From an uncultured Bacteroidia bacterium (GTDB lineage Bacteria > Bacteroidota > Bacteroidia > NS11-12g > UBA9320), in assembly GCA_943789165.1 (NCBI GenBank), contig CALSTB010000003.1, forward strand, positions 255,980-319,979: a stretch of DNA of 64,000 nt. Direction: 5' to 3'. The position numbers and the translations under genes were made by a program. This document shows, piece by piece, positions 19,618 through 29,435 of the stretch. A model generated the notes under the pieces. That model had not been told where the DNA came from and did no database searches. It was given only the letters and a program-made list of their open reading frames with translations. Every line of letters starts with the position of its first letter. Position 1 is the first letter of the stretch.

Positions 19618-20814
19618 ATGACATACGACGTAATTATTGTAGGTGGTGGAATCGTTGGTTTGGCCACTGCGTATCAAATTCTTCAGGACAAACCTGACAC
19701 GAAATTGCTGATTGTTGAGAAGGAAGCACGCGAAGCAATGCACCAAACAGGACACAACAGCGGTGTCATCCATTCAGGGTTGTACTATAAACCGGGCTCG
19801 TTAAAAGCGAAAAACTGTATTACCGGATACAAAATGTTGTTGGATTTTGCAGACGCGAATGACGTGCCTTATGATTTGTGCGGAAAAGTGGTTGTCGCTA
19901 CCGACAAAAGTGAATTGTCTGAACTTGAAAAGCTATACAAACGTGGTATTGAAAATGGCCTTACAGGTCTAAAAATGATTGATGCCGCAGAACTGAAGGA
20001 ATACGAACCTCATGTCGCAGGAATTAAAGCCATCGTTGTTCCTCAAACAGGTATTATCGACTACAAACTGGTTGCTAAGAAGTACTTAGAAAACATTGAA
20101 AAACTCGGAGGCGAAATCAAGTTTAACTTTAAAGTAAACGGATTTGCAAAAAGTAAAAACAACTGGGTAGTTCGCAGTAAAAATACTTTGGTTGAAAGCA
20201 AAACGGTTATCAATTGCGCAGGACTCTATTCAGATAAAGTGGCGTCCTTAACCGAAAAAACAGATACTAAGATCATTCCATTCCGTGGTGAGTATTATAT
20301 GCTTAAAGAGAGTTCGCATCACTTGGTTAAAAACTTGATATACCCTGTTCCTGATCCCAATTTCCCTTTTTTAGGTGTTCATTTTACACGAATGATGAAC
20401 GGTCACATCGAAGCGGGACCGAATGCGGTTTTGGCATTCAGAAGAGAAGGTTATACCAAAAAGGACATTCACTTAGGTGAATTATTTGAGAGTTTGATGT
20501 GGCCTGGTTTTCAAAAAGTTGCCAAAAAATACTGGAAGACAGGTCTTGGCGAAATGTACAGATCATTCTCCAAAAGAGCTTTTACCAAAGCATTAAAGAA
20601 ATTAATCCCAGAAATAACTGCTGATGATTTAGTTCCTGCTGAAGCAGGTGTTAGGGCACAAGCTTGCGACAGAACTGGTGGGTTATTAGATGATTTTAAA
20701 ATTATTGAAAAAACCGATGCCATTCATGTTTTGAATGCACCGAGTCCTGCAGCAACATCTAGTTTGGCAATTGGAAAAACCATTGCCGATTTGTGGTTGG
20801 CCAAAATGAAATAA
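19618..20814 (+). CDS. lhgO: L-2-hydroxyglutarate oxidase
   Basis: This 398-residue FAD-dependent oxidase has the dinucleotide fold I-I-V-G-G-G-I-V-G-L-A-T-A at residues 6-18. The substrate-domain motif H-Q-T-G-H-N-S-G-V-I-H-S-G-L-Y-Y-K-P-G-S-L-K is the LhgO/L2HGDH signature. The C-terminal part contains G-V-R-A-Q-A-C-D-R-T-G-G-L-L-D-D-F. It converts L-2-hydroxyglutarate to 2-oxoglutarate and so removes a toxic by-product. It is full length, monocistronic by context, and the ATG at 19618 is the natural start. Confidence 0.95.
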   Translation: MTYDVIIVGGGIVGLATAYQILQDKPDTKLLIVEKEAREAMHQTGHNSGVIHSGLYYKPGSLKAKNCITGYKMLLDFADANDVPYDLCGKVVVATDKSELSELEKLYKRGIENGLTGLKMIDAAELKEYEPHVAGIKAIVVPQTGIIDYKLVAKKYLENIEKLGGEIKFNFKVNGFAKSKNNWVVRSKNTLVESKTVINCAGLYSDKVASLTEKTDTKIIPFRGEYYMLKESSHHLVKNLIYPVPDPNFPFLGVHFTRMMNGHIEAGPNAVLAFRREGYTKKDIHLGELFESLMWPGFQKVAKKYWKTGLGEMYRSFSKRAFTKALKKLIPEITADDLVPAEAGVRAQACDRTGGLLDDFKIIEKTDAIHVLNAPSPAATSSLAIGKTIADLWLAKMK

Positions 20815-20852
20815 GGATTTTACTTAAAACCATTAGAATTGTGTCATTTGGC

Positions 20853-20860
20853 TAACTTTG
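20853..20860 (+). promoter_or_regulatory. -7 box (TAACTTTG) for prfA
   Basis: TAACTTTG is a perfect TAnnTTTG match and ends 9 bases before the prfA ATG at 20870. Transcription would start almost at the start codon. The TTG at 20858 overlaps the box, so the longer in-frame reading from that TTG is unlikely to be real. Confidence 0.6.
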
Positions 20861-20869
20861 CCGCCGGAA

Positions 20870-21943
20870 ATGCTCGAGAAATTAGAATCCATATATCAAC
20901 GCTATTTACAGGTACAAACGCAATTAAGTGACCCAGACATTTTCTCTGATGTCAAGCGTTTTAACACCCTAAATCGTGAATACGGCGACCTAAAAGACTT
21001 GGTGGAGATTTACCATGTTTACAAAAAACTTATCACAAATCTTCAAGAGGCTAGAGACATCCTAAAGAATGAGTCCGATCCTGAATTAAAGGAAATGGCT
21101 AAAATGGAAATCGAGGAATTGGCACACCAACAGGAGCCAATGGAGGAGAAAATTAAATATCTCCTTATTCCAAAAGATCCAGATGACAACAAAAACGCAA
21201 TCGTTGAAATTCGTTCTGGAACAGGAGGAGATGAAGCGAGTTTGTTTGCTGGCGATTTATACCGAATGTATGAGCGTTATTGTCAAAACCAAAAATGGAA
21301 AACGGAAGTCATTGAGTTGATGGAAGGAAGCGTTGGAGGATTTAATAAAATTGTTTTTGAGGTAACTGGAAACAACGTGTATGGTACGATGAAATTCGAA
21401 AGCGGAGTGCATCGTGTGCAACGTGTTCCAGATACAGAATCACAAGGTAGAGTACATACAAGTGCAGCAACCGTGGCGGTTTTACCAGAAGCTGAAGAAG
21501 TAGACGTTGACCTGAATATGGGTGATGTACGAAGAGATACATTCCGTGCATCAGGTGCAGGTGGACAGCACGTAAACAAAACAGAATCTGCGATTCGATT
21601 AACGCATATTCCTACTGGTATAGTGGTCGAATGTCAGGATGGAAGATCGCAACACCAAAATTACGACAAAGCCTTAACCGTTTTAAGAACTCGACTATAC
21701 GAACGTGAATTAGCCGAACACAATTCTAAAATTGCCGCAGAACGAAAATCATTGGTTTCTACAGGTGATCGATCTGCTAAAATTCGTACCTATAATTTTC
21801 CTCAAAGCAGGGTTACAGACCATAGAATTGGTCTGACTTTGTACAATTTACCTGAAGTCTTAGGTGGTCAAATTCAAGAGATTATTGACCAGTTACAAAT
21901 GGCTGAAAACACCGAAAAATTAAAAGCAGGCGGGCTGGAATAA
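20870..21943 (+). CDS. prfA: Peptide chain release factor 1
   Basis: This 357-residue factor reads UAA and UAG stops and releases the finished peptide. The stop-reading tripeptide P-D-T (PxT type, in R-V-P-D-T-E-S-Q-G-R) separates it from RF2. The G-G-Q hydrolysis motif sits at about residues 231-233 in S-G-A-G-G-Q-H-V-N-K. The N-terminal helical domain and the C-terminal Y-N-F-P-Q-S-R-V-T-D-H-R are standard. ATG 20870 is chosen over the upstream TTG at 20858, which lies inside the promoter box. Confidence 0.97.
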   Translation: MLEKLESIYQRYLQVQTQLSDPDIFSDVKRFNTLNREYGDLKDLVEIYHVYKKLITNLQEARDILKNESDPELKEMAKMEIEELAHQQEPMEEKIKYLLIPKDPDDNKNAIVEIRSGTGGDEASLFAGDLYRMYERYCQNQKWKTEVIELMEGSVGGFNKIVFEVTGNNVYGTMKFESGVHRVQRVPDTESQGRVHTSAATVAVLPEAEEVDVDLNMGDVRRDTFRASGAGGQHVNKTESAIRLTHIPTGIVVECQDGRSQHQNYDKALTVLRTRLYERELAEHNSKIAAERKSLVSTGDRSAKIRTYNFPQSRVTDHRIGLTLYNLPEVLGGQIQEIIDQLQMAENTEKLKAGGLE

Positions 21944-22007
21944 AACGCTGTTCATAATTTGTGTGTAGTAAAAAAAGCACAACGACCATAGCCGTTTAGC
22001 ATCCAAG

Positions 22008-22015
22008 TATATTTG
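22008..22015 (+). promoter_or_regulatory. -7 box (TATATTTG) for glutamine synthetase III
   Basis: TATATTTG is a perfect TAnnTTTG match and ends 44 bases before the glutamine synthetase ATG. The gap to the prfA stop is 116 bases, so the gene probably has its own promoter. No clear -33 element is seen. Confidence 0.5.
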
Positions 22016-22059
22016 TTTCTTCTATTCGCATGTACACCTGTTCAAAATTCATATAAAAC

Positions 22060-24234
22060 ATGAGATTTAAAGCCCTCGAAATCGCCTTATCGCGTCAACC
22101 TATTGAAGTATCAAAGGAATTTTCACGTGTTCAAGATATGTATGCTTGCAACGTTTTTAACGACGATGCAATGCAGTCATACCTAGACAAAGACACATAC
22201 AAGTCGATCAAAAAAGCCATCAAGGACGGAACCAAAATCAACCGTACCATGGCCACTCAAATTGCAAGCGGCATGAAAGCTTGGGCAATGGAAAAAGGTG
22301 TGACACATTACACGCACTGGTTTCAACCTTTGACTGGCACTACTGCTGAAAAGCATGATTCTTTCTTTGAACCACAAGACGGCCGAGCTGTTGTCAAGTT
22401 CAGTGGTGATGCATTGGTTCAGCAAGAACCAGACGCTTCTAGTTTGCCAAGTGGCGGATTAAGAAACACGTTCGAAGCACGTGGTTATACTGCTTGGGAT
22501 CCATCTTCACCAGCGTTTATTTATGAAAACACCAGTGGTAAAACCTTATGTATTCCGACCGTTTTCGTTTCATATACAGGCGAAGCATTGGACTACAAGG
22601 CGCCATTGTTGAAGTCAATTGATTTACTAGACAAAGCTGCTGCAGATGTTTGTAGATACTTCTATACCGATGTTAAAAAGGTGGGAACCTCTTTAGGCGT
22701 TGAGCAAGAATATTTTTTAATTGATAAAGCGTTATACAATCAACGTCCTGATTTGATTATGTGTGGTCGAACCCTATTTGGGTATGCTGCCGCCAAAAAT
22801 CAACAAATGGACGACCATTACTTTGGGTCTATTCCAGATCGTGTATTTAACTACATGGTCGACTTCGAAAATGAAGCGTTAAAATTGGGTATTCCGGTTC
22901 GTACGAGACACAACGAGGTTGCTCCAGGTCAATACGAATGTGCTCCACAATTTGAGGAAATCAACTTGGCTGTGGACCACAATCAATTGTTGATGGACTT
23001 AATGGACGAAGTAGCAAACAAACACGGTTTCAAGGTACTTTTCCATGAAAAACCATTTGCAGGAATCAATGGTAGTGGGAAACACAACAACTGGTCTCTG
23101 TTAACCGACACGGGAATTAACTTGTTATCTCCTGGTAACAACCCATTGTCGAATATGAGTTTCTTGACTTTTTTCATCAACACGATTAAAGCCTTCCACG
23201 ACAACGCAGACTTATTACGCGCAAGTATTGCTTCCGCGTCGAACGATCATCGACTTGGGGCTAACGAAGCACCACCAGCGATAATGTCCATATTCATTGG
23301 TTCAACACTGACTAAGGTGTTAGAAGACATTGAAAACAACATTAAACCGTCGAAAGGAAAGACCGAAGACAAGACTATTTCGATTGCCCAAATTCCTGAA
23401 ATTCTTCTTGACAATACAGATAGAAACCGGACCTCTCCTTTTGCGTTCACTGGAAACAAATTTGAGTTAAGAGCCGTAGGTTCTTCAAAAAGTTGTGCTT
23501 CTCCGATGATGGTGTTAAATGCTGCCATGACGTATCAACTCATCCAATTCAAAAAAGACGTGGATGGTTTGATGGCTAAAAAAGAAATGAAGAAGAACGA
23601 CGCCATATTAACGGTGTTAAGAGGTTACATCAAAGAAACCAAGCGTGTTCTGTTTGAAGGAAACGGATATGGTGAGGCATGGGTTATTGAAGCAAAAAAA
23701 CGAGGGTTGTCGAACTTGCGAGACACTCCGTCTGCCCTTCATGCGTATATCAGTGACAGAACGGTAAAGATGATGGGAGACCTTGGCATCTTCAAACCAC
23801 AAGAATTAAAGGCACGTCACCATATCGAGCTAGAGGATTATATGAAAAAAGTCCAAATCGAAGGTCGGATCATTGATGAAATGACGTATACATACGTGTT
23901 GCCAGCGGCATTACAATACCAAAAAATGGTTGCTGATAATGTAGTTGCATTAAACGCATCTGGTTTGCCTAAAAAACAAGTTGAAGCTTCAATGGAAGTG
24001 CTGGAAGAGGTGAGTGAACACATCAACGCGCTTAAAACTAAGGTTGACCGAATGGTTGAAGAACGAAAAAAAGCCAACAAGCTTGATACAATCGAAAAAC
24101 AAGCGAAAGCATACAGTGATAAAGTCAATAGTGAATTTGATGATATCCGATATCATGCCGATAAGCTTGAGAGGTTGGTTGACGACTCGCTCTGGACCAT
24201 CCCAAAATACCGAGAATTACTTCATATCAAATAG
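22060..24234 (+). CDS. glnN: Glutamine synthetase type III
   Basis: This 724-residue enzyme makes glutamine from glutamate, ammonia and ATP. It is the long class III form typical of Bacteroidota, about 250 residues larger than GlnA. Key stretches are H-Y-T-H-W-F-Q-P-L-T-G near residue 81, G-V-E-Q-E-Y-F-L-I, R-H-N-E-V-A-P-G-Q-Y-E (the class III form of the ammonia/glutamate site), N-G-S-G-K-H-N-N-W-S and R-T-S-P-F-A-F-T-G-N-K-F-E-L-R. The C-terminal region is helical and lysine-rich. It is single-gene, between a TATATTTG box and a strong terminator. Confidence 0.97.
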   Translation: MRFKALEIALSRQPIEVSKEFSRVQDMYACNVFNDDAMQSYLDKDTYKSIKKAIKDGTKINRTMATQIASGMKAWAMEKGVTHYTHWFQPLTGTTAEKHDSFFEPQDGRAVVKFSGDALVQQEPDASSLPSGGLRNTFEARGYTAWDPSSPAFIYENTSGKTLCIPTVFVSYTGEALDYKAPLLKSIDLLDKAAADVCRYFYTDVKKVGTSLGVEQEYFLIDKALYNQRPDLIMCGRTLFGYAAAKNQQMDDHYFGSIPDRVFNYMVDFENEALKLGIPVRTRHNEVAPGQYECAPQFEEINLAVDHNQLLMDLMDEVANKHGFKVLFHEKPFAGINGSGKHNNWSLLTDTGINLLSPGNNPLSNMSFLTFFINTIKAFHDNADLLRASIASASNDHRLGANEAPPAIMSIFIGSTLTKVLEDIENNIKPSKGKTEDKTISIAQIPEILLDNTDRNRTSPFAFTGNKFELRAVGSSKSCASPMMVLNAAMTYQLIQFKKDVDGLMAKKEMKKNDAILTVLRGYIKETKRVLFEGNGYGEAWVIEAKKRGLSNLRDTPSALHAYISDRTVKMMGDLGIFKPQELKARHHIELEDYMKKVQIEGRIIDEMTYTYVLPAALQYQKMVADNVVALNASGLPKKQVEASMEVLEEVSEHINALKTKVDRMVEERKKANKLDTIEKQAKAYSDKVNSEFDDIRYHADKLERLVDDSLWTIPKYRELLHIK

Positions 24235-24249
24235 GATTAAAGTATAGTA

Positions 24250-24280
24250 AAGCCTTCCAATATCGGAAGGCTTTTTTTTT
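24250..24280 (+). terminator. Rho-independent terminator after glutamine synthetase
   Basis: AAGCCTTCC pairs with GGAAGGCTT around a six-base loop (24250-24273) and is followed by a T-run to 24280. The stop of the synthetase gene is 15 bases upstream. It is a strong, textbook terminator. Confidence 0.92.
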
Positions 24281-24447
24281 GTTCAACCCAACCCTTTCAG
24301 ACCTAGGTACGTCAAGCAATTGATAAAAAGTTAGTTAAAGCCAAAAAACCCAGTTTGCTTTCGACAAATTTTATTTGGAAATGGGTCGAATTATGTTGAT
24401 TTTTGGCAATTGAACAATCCGATAAATACCTTCTCAGAATGAATCGT

Positions 24448-27009
24448 ATGAATAAAAATTTAGCCTTGTTAACCCTTATAGCGGTTGCTCTATTAACCGG
24501 TTGTAAAGCAAGTTTAACGGAGGCTAACAAAAATTACGGCTTACATCAATACGCAGTGGCTGCGGATATGTACGAACAAGTACTGAGTCAGAATGACGAC
24601 TTAACCAAGGAACAAAAACAAGAAATTGCTTTTAAAGCTGGAGAAGCCTACCGACACAACCACAACAGTAAAAAAGCCCTAAAAATGTACTCCAAGGCCA
24701 TTAAATATGGTCGAAAAGATGCACTAGCTACCATCCGAGAAGCTGAAATGTACATGGAGCAAGGATTGTATACAGAAGCCCTAACGAAATTAAAAGCCTA
24801 CAAAAAAGCCAATCCTGCTGACCCAGAAATCGACAAGAGAATTGCTGGTTGTGAGTTGGCTCTACAATGTGGCGACAAAAAAACACGATACATCATTGAA
24901 TCTTTCAAACCTGCCAACAGAACCAAAGTCGATGACATGGTGCCACGTTACGCAGACAGAAAACACAATTCAATCATGTTTACTTCGGATAGAGAAGACG
25001 GAGTAAGTAACAAGCAATTGAAATGGACTGGCAGAAATTACGGTGATTTTTGGTTGGTTGAACAAAAAGGAAGACGTGGTAAAGTGAAATGGCAAGCACC
25101 TGTATTGGTGGACGGTTTCACTGAATACTTTGACGGTGTAGCCACATTTGATGCACGATATTCTACCATGTATTTTACACAGTGTAACGGTATTGACGGA
25201 AAAGACACAACGTGTAAAATTTATGAAGCAAAGAAACGTGGTTCGGCATGGGAAATGAGTCCTGAGCCATTGCCTTTCTGTAGCGATGTGTATGATTGCG
25301 GTCATCCAGCGTTGTCGCCAGATGGTACGAAACTTTATTTCGTGAGCGACATGGAAGGCAGTATGCAAGATCCAGGCAAAGAACCTCGTGAACGGACAAA
25401 AGACCTATACGTTGTCAACTATGTACGACGTGGTAAGACTTGGAGTGAGCCAATAAACCTTGGACCAATTGTGAACACAACTGGTGATGAAAAATTCCCA
25501 TTTGTTCATGAAGATGGCACGTTGTATTTCTCATCTGATGGACATGTGAGTCTTGGTGGATTGGATATACTACACACCACACAGTTAAGTGAAAGTCCAA
25601 CAGATTGGTCTGACCCGGTAAACATGGGTTGTCCTGTAAATTCAAACGGTGACGACTTCGGGATATTGGTAGATACGGATAAAGAACACGGATTCTTTAC
25701 TTCTGATAGAGCTCGTGGAGATGACGACATCTATGAGTTTAGTATGACGCCAATAATCTTAATTTTGAAAGGAACTGTTACCGATTGTGACAACACACTT
25801 CCACTTCAAAATGCTTTAGTTGAAATTAGCAACGACCAAGATTCTTCTAAAATTAGATTGATGACTGACGAACGTGGTTATTACGAAACACCACTAAAAC
25901 TTGGTGTTAACTATGAAATAAAAACATCTAAAAGAGAAGATTACTTCTACGATGCTGAACCTAAGTTTGTCACTACCGTTGGTCTTGAGCAGAGCGCTGA
26001 GTTTATCAAAGATTTTTGTCTTAAAAATCAGTGTAACGACGTGTTTGTACTTCCAATTTACTACGGTCTTGACAGTGCCTTCTTAAGAAATGAATCTAAG
26101 AAAGTATTAGATGGCTTGATTGCCACATTGAAGAAATATCCAAAAATGAGCGTGGAGTTGGGGTCACATACGGATTGTAGAGCATCTTACGAATACAACC
26201 GATCTCTTTCACAACGACGTGCGGATTCTGCTGTAAACTACATCCTTCAAAGCGGTATCAATCCATTTAGACTAGAAGCACGTGGATATGGAGAATCACA
26301 ACTTACAAACGAATGTAAATGCGAGGGCCGAGAAATTGTCCCATGTACTGAAGAGAAACACCAAGAAAACAGACGTACTACCGTTAAGGTTGTAAACTGT
26401 AAATATGAATTCAAGTGGAGTAACCCAGAGGTGCAAGACACCAATCAGGTTGCCATGGATGGTGAAACCATTTATAGTAAGGTAATTATTGAAGCTCGGA
26501 AGAATTATATCAAAAACCACGGAAGTGAGTACGAGAAAGAGGTGAAGAAAATCCAAGAGGAAAAGAAACGCCAAGAAGAGGAGGCAGAAGCCAAGGCACT
26601 CGCCGACAAGTATGATATCATTCCATTGGTTAAAGTACGAGATAATTATTTCGTCTCGGGAACAGTTGGGCGAAAACGAATTAAATTCCAATACGATCCT
26701 GATGGATCTAGATTAGAAATTCCGCAAAGAACAGTGGAAGCGCTGTTAAAAGCTGGTAGCTTATCAGTATCCGATTTCTCTGATGGGAATAAGAAATTAA
26801 AATTGACGGACGGAACGAAAATTACAAGTACGTCGTTTAAGATTGCTGAAATTGAACTTGAAGGTGTTGTATTAACGAAAGTGCGATGTAAAATGGTTGA
26901 TGACAACAAGAAACCACTTCTTGGAAGTGGCGTCTTCACCAAAGACTACATTAACGTGGAAATTAAAGACGACAAACTATATCTGGAGAAAGAACCTTCA
27001 GACAATTAA
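24448..27009 (+). CDS. PorE-like OmpA lipoprotein with C-terminal retropepsin-like domain
   Basis: This lipoprotein of about 853 residues is read from ATG 24448 (lipobox L-T-G-C, Cys19; in-frame ATGs at 24439 and 24403 are less likely). Domains in order are: TPR-like helices (about 20-130); a PD40/WD40-like propeller (about 150-440, with T-S-D-R-E-D-G and L-S-P-D-G-T-K-L-Y-F-V-S-D); a carboxypeptidase-regulatory-like domain; and an OmpA peptidoglycan-binding domain (G-S-H-T-D-C-R-A-S-Y-E-Y-N and L-S-Q-R-R-A-D-S-A). That order matches PorE of the T9SS (family knowledge). An acidic coiled coil then leads into an unusual last 130 residues that resemble a retropepsin (end: L-L-G-S-G-V-F), but the catalytic D-T/S-G is D-P-D-G. 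It should anchor T9SS parts to peptidoglycan. Confidence 0.85.
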   Translation: MNKNLALLTLIAVALLTGCKASLTEANKNYGLHQYAVAADMYEQVLSQNDDLTKEQKQEIAFKAGEAYRHNHNSKKALKMYSKAIKYGRKDALATIREAEMYMEQGLYTEALTKLKAYKKANPADPEIDKRIAGCELALQCGDKKTRYIIESFKPANRTKVDDMVPRYADRKHNSIMFTSDREDGVSNKQLKWTGRNYGDFWLVEQKGRRGKVKWQAPVLVDGFTEYFDGVATFDARYSTMYFTQCNGIDGKDTTCKIYEAKKRGSAWEMSPEPLPFCSDVYDCGHPALSPDGTKLYFVSDMEGSMQDPGKEPRERTKDLYVVNYVRRGKTWSEPINLGPIVNTTGDEKFPFVHEDGTLYFSSDGHVSLGGLDILHTTQLSESPTDWSDPVNMGCPVNSNGDDFGILVDTDKEHGFFTSDRARGDDDIYEFSMTPIILILKGTVTDCDNTLPLQNALVEISNDQDSSKIRLMTDERGYYETPLKLGVNYEIKTSKREDYFYDAEPKFVTTVGLEQSAEFIKDFCLKNQCNDVFVLPIYYGLDSAFLRNESKKVLDGLIATLKKYPKMSVELGSHTDCRASYEYNRSLSQRRADSAVNYILQSGINPFRLEARGYGESQLTNECKCEGREIVPCTEEKHQENRRTTVKVVNCKYEFKWSNPEVQDTNQVAMDGETIYSKVIIEARKNYIKNHGSEYEKEVKKIQEEKKRQEEEAEAKALADKYDIIPLVKVRDNYFVSGTVGRKRIKFQYDPDGSRLEIPQRTVEALLKAGSLSVSDFSDGNKKLKLTDGTKITSTSFKIAEIELEGVVLTKVRCKMVDDNKKPLLGSGVFTKDYINVEIKDDKLYLEKEPSDN

Positions 27010-27030
27010 GAAGATAAATCTTTGAAATAA

Positions 27031-27065
27031 AAGCCTATTGAATACTTGTTCAATAGGCTTTTTTT
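27031..27065 (+). terminator. Rho-independent terminator after the OmpA gene
   Basis: AAGCCTATTGAA (27031-27042) pairs perfectly with TTCAATAGGCTT (27049-27060) around a six-base loop, followed by a T-run to 27065. It ends the OmpA transcript. Confidence 0.93.
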
Positions 27066-27083
27066 ATGTCTGCCAAACCCAAC

Positions 27084-27091
27084 TATCTTTG
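27084..27091 (+). promoter_or_regulatory. -7 box (TATCTTTG) for purM-rlmN
   Basis: TATCTTTG matches TAnnTTTG perfectly. It lies between the OmpA terminator and the purM ATG at 27109, leaving a leader of about ten bases. Confidence 0.6.
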
Positions 27092-27108
27092 CACCTCAAA
27101 ATTGATAC

Positions 27109-28278
27109 ATGAGTCGGTATTCTAAGAGAGGTGTTAGCTCCAAAAAGGAGGATGTACATAATGCCATTGCCAATCTTGACAAAGGCCTTTACCCAAACGC
27201 TTTTTGTAAAATCATTCCTGATTATATGGGAGGTGATGATGCATATTGTAATATTATGCATGCGGATGGAGCTGGAACAAAATCATCCTTGGCTTATTTA
27301 TATTGGCGTGAAACCGGCGACTTAAGTGTATGGAAGGGCATCGCCCAAGATGCTATTGTTATGAACCTCGATGATTTATTGTGTGTAGGCGTAACCGATA
27401 ACTTCTTGTTGAGTTCAACCATTGGAAGGAACAAAAACAACGTCCCTGGTGAAGTCATTTCGGCCATCATCAACGGCACCAATGAGTTTATTGAAGAAAT
27501 GCGCGAACACGGTGTCGACATTGTTCAAACGGGCGGCGAAACAGCCGACGTTGGTGATTTGGTAAGAACCATTATTGTTGACAGTACCGTTACTGCCAGA
27601 GCCAAACGTAGTGACATTATTCCTAATCATATCAAATCAAGTGATGTCGTTATTGGATTGGCGTCTCACGGACAAGCCACGTACGAAAACTACTATAATG
27701 GTGGTATGGGAAGTAACGGTTTGACTTCTGCGAGACACGACATTTTCAAAAAAGACTATATAACGAAGTACCCAGAAAGCTTTGATCCAGAAATTGATTT
27801 GGATTTGGTGTATGCGGGTAGTTATGGATTAACTGATACCGTTGACGACATGCCTGTAGACATGGGCAAGGCTGTGTTATCACCCACAAGAACATACGCT
27901 CCAGTCATTCATAAAGTATTGGAAGAGATGCGCTCCGAAATTAATGGAATCATTCATTGTTCTGGTGGAGCACAAACCAAGGTATTGAGGTTTATTAAAG
28001 ATACCAAGGTGGTAAAAGATAATTTGATGGACATTCCTCCCTTGTTCAAATACATTCAACAAGAATCAGGCAGTGACATGCGTGAAATGATGGAAGTATT
28101 TAATATGGGCCATCGTATGGAAATTTATACTTCGGAAGCCAATGCTGCGAATATCATTTCAATTGCTAAGAGCTTTAATGTAGACGCTCAAGTGGTGGGA
28201 AGATGTGAGCCTTCTAATGGCCAAGAATTGCAAATCACACATAATGGTGAGACCGTAAACTGGGATTTCTCAGAATAA
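27109..28278 (+). CDS. purM: Phosphoribosylformylglycinamidine cyclo-ligase (AIR synthetase)
   Basis: This 389-residue enzyme of de novo purine synthesis closes the imidazole ring to give aminoimidazole ribonucleotide, using ATP. It begins S-R-Y-S-K-R-G-V-S and contains the PurM core D-G-A-G-T-K-S, D-A-I-V-M-N-L-D-D-L-L-C-V-G, G-G-E-T-A-D-V-G-D-L and H-C-S-G-G-A-Q-T-K. The length, about 40 residues above E. coli PurM, is usual for the Bacteroidota version. The rlmN start is one base after the stop, so both genes share the TATCTTTG promoter. Confidence 0.94.
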   Translation: MSRYSKRGVSSKKEDVHNAIANLDKGLYPNAFCKIIPDYMGGDDAYCNIMHADGAGTKSSLAYLYWRETGDLSVWKGIAQDAIVMNLDDLLCVGVTDNFLLSSTIGRNKNNVPGEVISAIINGTNEFIEEMREHGVDIVQTGGETADVGDLVRTIIVDSTVTARAKRSDIIPNHIKSSDVVIGLASHGQATYENYYNGGMGSNGLTSARHDIFKKDYITKYPESFDPEIDLDLVYAGSYGLTDTVDDMPVDMGKAVLSPTRTYAPVIHKVLEEMRSEINGIIHCSGGAQTKVLRFIKDTKVVKDNLMDIPPLFKYIQQESGSDMREMMEVFNMGHRMEIYTSEANAANIISIAKSFNVDAQVVGRCEPSNGQELQITHNGETVNWDFSE

Positions 28279-28279
28279 A

Positions 28280-29332
28280 GTGGCAGACTCAACTACCATA
28301 AAAAAACCCGATATCCGGGACTTATCTGCTGAGCAACTCACAGAAACAATGGTTTCGTGGGGTGAAAAAGCATTCCGTGCCAAACAGGTATTTGAATGGC
28401 TTTGGAAAAAACGAGCTCGTTCATTTGACGAAATGACCAACTTGTCGCACGCTTTGCGACAACAGCTCAAAGAAGCATTTACCTTCAATACGATTAAAGC
28501 TGATTTAGTTCAAAAAAGCAACGACGGTACAATAAAAATTGGTTTTAGGCTTCACGATGGCAACTTGGTAGAAGGCGTGCTGATTCCAACGGCAAAACGG
28601 ATGACCGCCTGTGTTTCTAGTCAGGTGGGATGCAGTTTAAGCTGTACGTTTTGTGCCACTGGTTATCTCAAACGTGAGAGAAACTTGAAACACTATGAAG
28701 TCTTTGATCAAGTCGCGATTATCGATGATCTAGCCCGCAAGAATTATGACATCCCGCTTTCCAACATAGTATTTATGGGCATGGGCGAACCTTTGTTGAA
28801 CTACAAAGAAGTGATGGAGGGCATCACCCACATCACCGACCCAAACCAAATGGGTATGTCACCAACCCGAATCACATTGAGTACGGCTGGCATCACTAAA
28901 ATGATTCAGAAAATGGCTGATGACGACGTTCGGTTTAATCTGGCATTGTCGTTACATGCAGCGACCAACGAAAAGCGGTCGAAGATTATGCCGATAAACG
29001 ATAGCAATAGTTTGGAGGACTTGGTTGAGGCGCTGAATTACTTCTACGATAAAACTGGATCAAGAATCACGCTGGAGTATTGCGTCATTAATGAAGTCAA
29101 CGACCATATAGAAGACGCAGAAGAGCTCGCTCGATTTGCACGACAAATTACCTGTAAAATCAATTTGATTGAGTATAACCCTATCGACAATGCAGAATTC
29201 TTAGGAGCTTCTGGAAATCGCATTGACGCCTTTGCGAAACACCTTGAAAAACGTCGGTTGATTGTCAATGTACGACGCAGTCGTGGTAAAGACATCGATG
29301 CAGCTTGTGGTCAATTAGCAAATAAAAATTAA
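28280..29332 (+). CDS. rlmN: 23S rRNA (adenine-2503 C2) methyltransferase RlmN
   Basis: This 350-residue radical-SAM enzyme methylates A2503 of 23S rRNA, and A37 of some tRNAs in some species. The cluster motif is C118-S-L-S-C122-T-F-C125, and the second catalytic Cys is in D-A-A-C-G-Q-L near the C terminus. G-E-K-A-F-R-A-K-Q-V-F-E-W-L-W is the standard N-terminal motif. The start is taken as GTG 28280, one base after purM; the first ATG (codon 24) would cut into that motif. It ends the purM operon; no clear terminator is seen in the next 100 bases. Confidence 0.96.
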   Translation: MADSTTIKKPDIRDLSAEQLTETMVSWGEKAFRAKQVFEWLWKKRARSFDEMTNLSHALRQQLKEAFTFNTIKADLVQKSNDGTIKIGFRLHDGNLVEGVLIPTAKRMTACVSSQVGCSLSCTFCATGYLKRERNLKHYEVFDQVAIIDDLARKNYDIPLSNIVFMGMGEPLLNYKEVMEGITHITDPNQMGMSPTRITLSTAGITKMIQKMADDDVRFNLALSLHAATNEKRSKIMPINDSNSLEDLVEALNYFYDKTGSRITLEYCVINEVNDHIEDAEELARFARQITCKINLIEYNPIDNAEFLGASGNRIDAFAKHLEKRRLIVNVRRSRGKDIDAACGQLANKN

Positions 29333-29435
29333 GGGTTATTCACCAAACCCTTCTTCCATCAATTGATTCTGGTCCTGTGTCCTGAGTCAACCAGTCGTGA
29401 GTCATTAGATAATAGTAATTTCTTACAACACTTAT

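Noticed and set aside
26296..26942. Minus-strand frames inside the OmpA gene
   Set aside because: Antisense to a well-supported gene; the compositional pattern is that of a shadow frame.
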